Source: an uncultured Rhizobiaceae group bacterium (GTDB lineage Bacteria; Pseudomonadota; Alphaproteobacteria; Rhizobiales; Rhizobiaceae). From it: DNA of 9,448 nucleotides. This document shows positions 6,589 through 9,448 of this stretch, one piece after another. The position numbers and the translations under genes were made by a program. The first letter of the stretch is position 1; each line of letters begins with the position of its first letter. Below the pieces are notes generated by a model that had not been told where the DNA came from, searched no databases, and was given only the letters and a program-made list of their open reading frames with translations. Location of the stretch: contig CALDZZ010000091.1 in assembly GCA_937944075.1 (NCBI GenBank), forward strand, positions 1-9,448, given 5' to 3'.

Positions 6589-7398
6589 ATGGAAAAACTC
6601 TGGAAAGTTTATGCCGTAAAATATGCCGAGAGAAATACGCGCACCCGAGCGGACAGTTTTCTGTTTGATGATGATCACGCCAGTCCTCACAACATGGATT
6701 ATTTTATCTGGGTTTTGACATCTGACGAACAGGTCATTGTGGTAGACACCGGTTATGATACTGCTGAAGGAAATCGCCGAAATCGACCGATCTTGAGAGA
6801 TCCGGCAAAGTCACTGGAAGCAATCGGAGTCGATGCAAGCGCTGTCGATACTGTCGTAATCACCCATTTGCATTACGATCATGCAGGAGGACTTGACCGC
6901 TATCCCAATGCAAAATTTCATTTGCAAAAGTCCGAAATGGAATTTGCGACCGGGCCATGTATGTGCAGTGACGTGCTGCAAATGCCTTTCACGGTAGATC
7001 ATGTGTGTGAAATGGTTCGCAAGGTCTATTCAGGCAGGGTAATGTTCCACGATGGGGATGGGCTGATAGCTGAAGGGGTTACAGTGCATTGTGTTGGCGG
7101 GCACTCCAGAGGATTGCAGGTCGTACGTGTAAAAACCGAGTCCGGCTATATTTGCCTGGCTTCAGATGCTTCCCATTATTACGAGAATTTTATTGAACAA
7201 AAACCTTTTCCCATTGTGGTTGATATGGAAAACATGCTTGATGGATTTTCAAAAATCCAGCAACTTGCGAGTAGGCCTGCGCTGGTAATTCCGGGTCACG
7301 ACCCATTGGTCACAAACGTCTATCCGGAGTGGGGTTCCTCCGGTTTTGTCTGGCAACTTCATTCAGGCCCTGAAAAAACGATAAGAGGTATAATATGA
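6589..7398 (+). CDS. Metallo-beta-lactamase-fold hydrolase, AHL-lactonase-like (probable lactonase)
   Basis: From the ATG at 6589 the protein has 269 residues; the GTG at 6556 would add eleven. The di-zinc site is complete: HLHYDH gives His93, His95, Asp97 and His98, with His172 (GGH), bridging Asp193 (SDASH) and His237 (PGHDP). The spacing closely follows the AiiA-type N-acyl-homoserine lactonases. The aligned position of AiiA's catalytic Tyr194, three residues after the bridging Asp, is His196 here, followed by Tyr197. VDTGYD near 53 is the usual beta-strand Asp motif. No signal peptide is seen, so it is cytosolic. Because its stop overlaps the otnK start (ATGA), the likely job is hydrolysis of a sugar-acid lactone before oxidation and phosphorylation. 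Quorum-signal hydrolysis is possible by fold but not supported by context. The substrate is inferred. Confidence 0.85.
   Translation: MEKLWKVYAVKYAERNTRTRADSFLFDDDHASPHNMDYFIWVLTSDEQVIVVDTGYDTAEGNRRNRPILRDPAKSLEAIGVDASAVDTVVITHLHYDHAGGLDRYPNAKFHLQKSEMEFATGPCMCSDVLQMPFTVDHVCEMVRKVYSGRVMFHDGDGLIAEGVTVHCVGGHSRGLQVVRVKTESGYICLASDASHYYENFIEQKPFPIVVDMENMLDGFSKIQQLASRPALVIPGHDPLVTNVYPEWGSSGFVWQLHSGPEKTIRGII
7383..7388 (+). promoter_or_regulatory. Ribosome binding site of otnK inside the lactonase-like gene
   Basis: AAGAGG lies 6 bases before the otnK ATG at 7395, within the last codons of the upstream gene. With the ATGA overlap it fixes the otnK start and implies translational coupling, so the two proteins are probably made in comparable amounts. 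Confidence 0.6.
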
Positions 7399-8633
7399 TT
7401 CTGGGTTGTATAGGGGATGACTTCACCGGCTCAAGTGACATTGCGAATACATTATCCAAGCAGGGAATGCGTGTTACCCAATATACAGGCATCCCAAATG
7501 GAGATGCAGAACAATGGGTGGAAGCGGGCGTTGTATCGCTGAAGTCCAGAACCATAAAACCTGAGGATGCAATCGCGCAAAGTCTGGAAGCTGCGCGTTG
7601 GTTGAAATCACAAGGCTGCAAGCAAATCTTTTTCAAGTATTGCTCGACTTTTGATTCAACACGCGAAGGTAATATCGGTCCTGTGGCAGAAGCGCTTGCA
7701 GATTATCTGGGGGAGGATCAGGTTGTTTTTTGTCCTGCATTCCCGGCAACTGGCCGATCAATCTATCAAGGCCACCTGTTTGTAAATGACACATTGTTAA
7801 GCGAAAGCGGAATGAAAGATCATCCGTTAACGCCCATGAGTGATTCTGACTTGAGAAGATGGCTTGGCTATCAAACCGATTGGGCTGTGAAACACGTAAG
7901 TTATTCCGATGTGCTAGGCGGGAGTGAAACCGTAGCTGACAGGATGAAGCAGCAGGCGCCAGCTTTCTACATTGCAGATGCCATCCGCGATGAAGACCTC
8001 GAAGTGCTAGGAAGGGCCTTGAAGGATCGGACGCTAATTACCGGCGGTTCCGGCCTGGCACTTGGATTGCCGGAAAACTACAGGCAGGATGGCTTGATTG
8101 GCGTAAGTGAAACAAATTGGACAAAACTCGAAGGCAAGGCAGTCTTGCTATCGGGCTCCTGTTCGGTTGCAACGCGTGGGCAGGTTGCACATTACAAGGC
8201 TCAATATCCATCTCAGGAATTAACCGCAGAAGATATCTTCACTGGCATCAAAAGTGTCTCCTCCGTATGTGATTGGGTTCTGGAGCAGCAAGACGTTCCG
8301 CTTGTTTATACCTCTGCGGATCCTGAAGTTGTAAAGGCAGCCCAGGAAAAATACGGTCAGGAACTCATTGCTGACAAGATAGAAACATTCATGGGTGATG
8401 TCGCATCCGAGTTGCTGAAGAGGGGCGTCAACTGCATCATAACAGCAGGCGGAGAAACCTCTGGTGCAGTTGTCAAGGCACTGGATATCAAGGTCATGGA
8501 GATTGGGCCTGAAATTGCAGCTGGTGTGCCTGCCTTGAGGGATTGTGACCGGGAGCTCGTTCTAGCGCTAAAATCCGGAAACTTCGGAAAAGAGACTTTC
8601 TTCGAAGACGCCCTATCTGTTTTACAGGGCTGA
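7395..8633 (+). CDS. otnK: 3-oxo-tetronate kinase, four-carbon acid sugar kinase family (DUF1537)
   Basis: This kinase phosphorylates the 4-hydroxyl of 3-oxo-tetronate (3-dehydro-threonate/erythronate) with ATP; OtnC then decarboxylates the product to DHAP. The 412 residues match the normal family length. The N-terminal sugar-acid-binding domain starts with GDDFTGSSDIA (7-17) and has VVSLKSRT (46-53), FFKYCSTFDST (79-89) and GNIGPV (92-97). The SESGMKDHPLTPMSDS loop (136-151) follows. The nucleotide-binding domain has TGGSGLALGL (216-225), LLSGSCS (251-257), AGGETSG (351-357) and the terminal ALKSGNFG (391-398). KYCSTFDST, the HP-TPM-DS loop and SGSCS agree well with E. coli OtnK (YgbK) as I remember it, more than with the DtnK or DenK branches. 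Related OiaK kinases of apionate catabolism are an alternative. The start is fixed by ATGA overlap with the lactonase-like gene. LtnD, OtnI and OtnC are not in the window. Confidence 0.92.
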   Translation: MILGCIGDDFTGSSDIANTLSKQGMRVTQYTGIPNGDAEQWVEAGVVSLKSRTIKPEDAIAQSLEAARWLKSQGCKQIFFKYCSTFDSTREGNIGPVAEALADYLGEDQVVFCPAFPATGRSIYQGHLFVNDTLLSESGMKDHPLTPMSDSDLRRWLGYQTDWAVKHVSYSDVLGGSETVADRMKQQAPAFYIADAIRDEDLEVLGRALKDRTLITGGSGLALGLPENYRQDGLIGVSETNWTKLEGKAVLLSGSCSVATRGQVAHYKAQYPSQELTAEDIFTGIKSVSSVCDWVLEQQDVPLVYTSADPEVVKAAQEKYGQELIADKIETFMGDVASELLKRGVNCIITAGGETSGAVVKALDIKVMEIGPEIAAGVPALRDCDRELVLALKSGNFGKETFFEDALSVLQG

Positions 8634-8637
8634 ACAA

Positions 8638-9000
8638 ATGCCGGAATATGACCTGATAGAGATAATCTCGATTATTCTGGCGTTACTTTTGGGGGGCATT
8701 GCGGTTCTCAGTTTTCGCAATTCTAACTTCATGATTGCCACTGTTCTCGTTGTTGTAGTTATCATTCCATTATTGTGGTCCGGGATATTGCGATTGCCTG
8801 TACCACAAACCATGATTTGGATTGGGATGAATGTTTCGGCCATGGTTTTCTGCTGGCAGGGTTTTATGGGGTTGGTATCGGGACATGCAAATTCCTCAGT
8901 ATTGCCATTGCCTGACGAGCTTGGAAACAGAGGCCGTCATATTGCTTCATTGTTTCTTGGGAGCCTCTTCATTGTACTTATTGTATTGACACAAATTTGA
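8638..9000 (+). CDS. Small membrane protein of unknown function, four predicted helices
   Basis: The protein has 120 residues and I do not recognise a family. Hydrophobic segments lie near 6-24, 31-51, 57-80 and 102-119. A polar, charged loop (about 81-101, with PLPDELGNRGRH) separates the third and fourth. No signal peptide, lipobox or metal-binding motif is obvious. AGGG at 8626-8629, inside the last otnK codons, is 8 bases before the ATG, and only 4 bases separate it from the otnK stop, so it is probably the last gene of the lactonase-otnK unit. Its position before a binding-protein gene hints at a role in uptake or at the membrane, but it lacks the features of known permease subunits and is too short for one. 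It is probably a real gene, judged by its hydrophobic pattern and tight spacing. Confidence 0.65.
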   Translation: MPEYDLIEIISIILALLLGGIAVLSFRNSNFMIATVLVVVVIIPLLWSGILRLPVPQTMIWIGMNVSAMVFCWQGFMGLVSGHANSSVLPLPDELGNRGRHIASLFLGSLFIVLIVLTQI

Positions 9001-9018
9001 TTGCCCCTGCTAAAGCTA

Positions 9019-9050
9019 AAGGTCAGAAAACAAGAAAGACCTTGTTCTGG
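9019..9050 (+). other. Two overlapping, mutually exclusive hairpins in the gap before the binding-protein gene
   Basis: In the 118-base gap, AAGGTC (9019-9024) can pair with GACCTT (9038-9043) across a 13-base loop. Alternatively CAGAA plus CAAG (9024-9028, 9031-9034) can pair with CTTGTTCTG (9041-9049) around a 6-base loop with a two-base bulge. Both use 9041-9043, so they exclude each other. No U-run follows, so neither is a normal intrinsic terminator. A tandem GCTAAA pair (9009-9020) precedes them. No good promoter is evident in the rest of the gap. Confidence 0.2.
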
Positions 9051-9118
9051 TACGCTTTATAGGCCAGAATCTTGTAAAGTGACTCAAAAAGAACTGCCAC
9101 GGGCTGGAAAATAGATAC

Positions 9119-9448
9119 ATGCGAAAGACTTATATTGCCACTGCCTCACTTTCTTTTGCGCTATTGGCAAGTCCTGTATTTGCAGACGATGTTATCAGAA
9201 TTGGTGTTCTTGCTACCCTGAAGGGCGCTCATACCGTATTGGGTGAGGATGCTGTAAGGGGGGTAAAGGTTGCTCTGGAAGCACAGGGCAATGAGATTGC
9301 AGGCAAAACGATTGAACTGGTGATAGAACCTGTTTCCAATACACCTGAAAGCACCCTTGAAGGCGCGCAAAATCTTCTGGCTAAGGATACACGAATAATT
9401 CTGGGTCCTGTTTCGTCTGCACAAGGCATAAGCTTGAAAGAGTTTTCC
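9119..9448 (+). CDS. ABC transporter periplasmic substrate-binding protein, LivK/branched-chain type (5' part only)
   Basis: The frame is open to the right edge, with 110 codons and no stop. The first 22 residues form a clear signal peptide: MRK, a hydrophobic core, then SPVFA and cleavage before Asp23. There is no lipobox Cys, so this is a soluble periplasmic protein. The mature protein begins with DDVIRIGVLATLKGAHTVLG, the first strand of type I (LivJ/LivK, peripla_BP_6) binding folds. EDAVRGVKVALE and IAGKTIELVIEP follow, as do the helix ESTLEGAQNLLAKD and the ILGPVSS strand. A weak GGA at 9106-9108 is 10 bases before the ATG. It lies 118 bases after the small membrane protein, in the same direction, and could be the receptor of the importer that feeds the sugar-acid pathway. 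Type I proteins bind amino acids, amides, sugars and aromatic acids, so the ligand is not determined. Confidence 0.85.
   Translation, partial: MRKTYIATASLSFALLASPVFADDVIRIGVLATLKGAHTVLGEDAVRGVKVALEAQGNEIAGKTIELVIEPVSNTPESTLEGAQNLLAKDTRIILGPVSSAQGISLKEFS

Noticed and set aside
6589..7398. Call as a quorum-quenching acyl-homoserine lactonase (aiiA)
   Set aside because: The fold fits, but the catalytic Tyr is replaced and the gene is coupled to a sugar-acid kinase. A general lactonase-like call is safer.
9019..9049. Intrinsic terminator after the small membrane protein gene
   Set aside because: Stems can form, but no U-run follows (next bases GTACGC), so the criteria for a Rho-independent terminator are not met.
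1..9448. tRNA, rRNA, CRISPR array, insertion-sequence ends or attachment-site repeats
   Set aside because: No cloverleaf-like sequence, regularly spaced repeat, transposase motif or long terminal repeat was seen on reading both strands by eye; short or diverged copies could be missed.

Overview
The window looks like chromosome of a fairly low-GC alphaproteobacterium (GC judged by eye at about 45%, not computed). The assignment rests on the DUF2793-type phage-tail motif at the left edge, the general look of the proteins, and the mix of sugar-acid catabolic genes with a branched-chain-type periplasmic binding protein. A marine lineage is a guess. There are nine genes, two of them cut by the window edges. 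No tRNA, rRNA, CRISPR array, insertion sequence or transcription regulator is visible, and no gap exceeds about 160 bases.

Left part (1-1967): the 3' end of a tail-fibre-like protein (DUF2793-type motif, then a probable beta-helix) converges on a family-4-like glycosyltransferase. This may be a prophage or gene-transfer-agent edge, or a surface-polysaccharide locus. Middle (2131-4295): an MscS-type channel with a plausible sigma70 promoter is followed after 8 bases by a short-chain dehydrogenase. The dehydrogenase ends 4 bases inside the next, convergent operon.

Right part (4292-9448): this is the metabolic core. Two divergent transcription units share a 174-base control region. Leftward run an isocitrate/isopropylmalate-dehydrogenase-family enzyme and a Gfo/Idh/MocA oxidoreductase, with stop and start overlapping by one base. 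Rightward run a metallo-beta-lactamase-fold, lactonase-like hydrolase, a clear 3-oxo-tetronate kinase (OtnK, DUF1537; ATGA overlap) and a small four-helix membrane protein. After 118 bases comes the start of a secreted substrate-binding protein of the branched-chain amino acid (LivK-like) class.

Working model (inference): a sugar or its lactone is imported, oxidised by the Gfo/Idh/MocA enzyme, opened by the lactonase-like enzyme, oxidised to an oxo-acid and phosphorylated by OtnK. The usual OtnK partners (LtnD, OtnI, OtnC) are not in the window. The isopropylmalate-dehydrogenase-like protein carries Phe where the family has its catalytic Tyr. Together these suggest a variant acid-sugar pathway, which is the most interesting content here.
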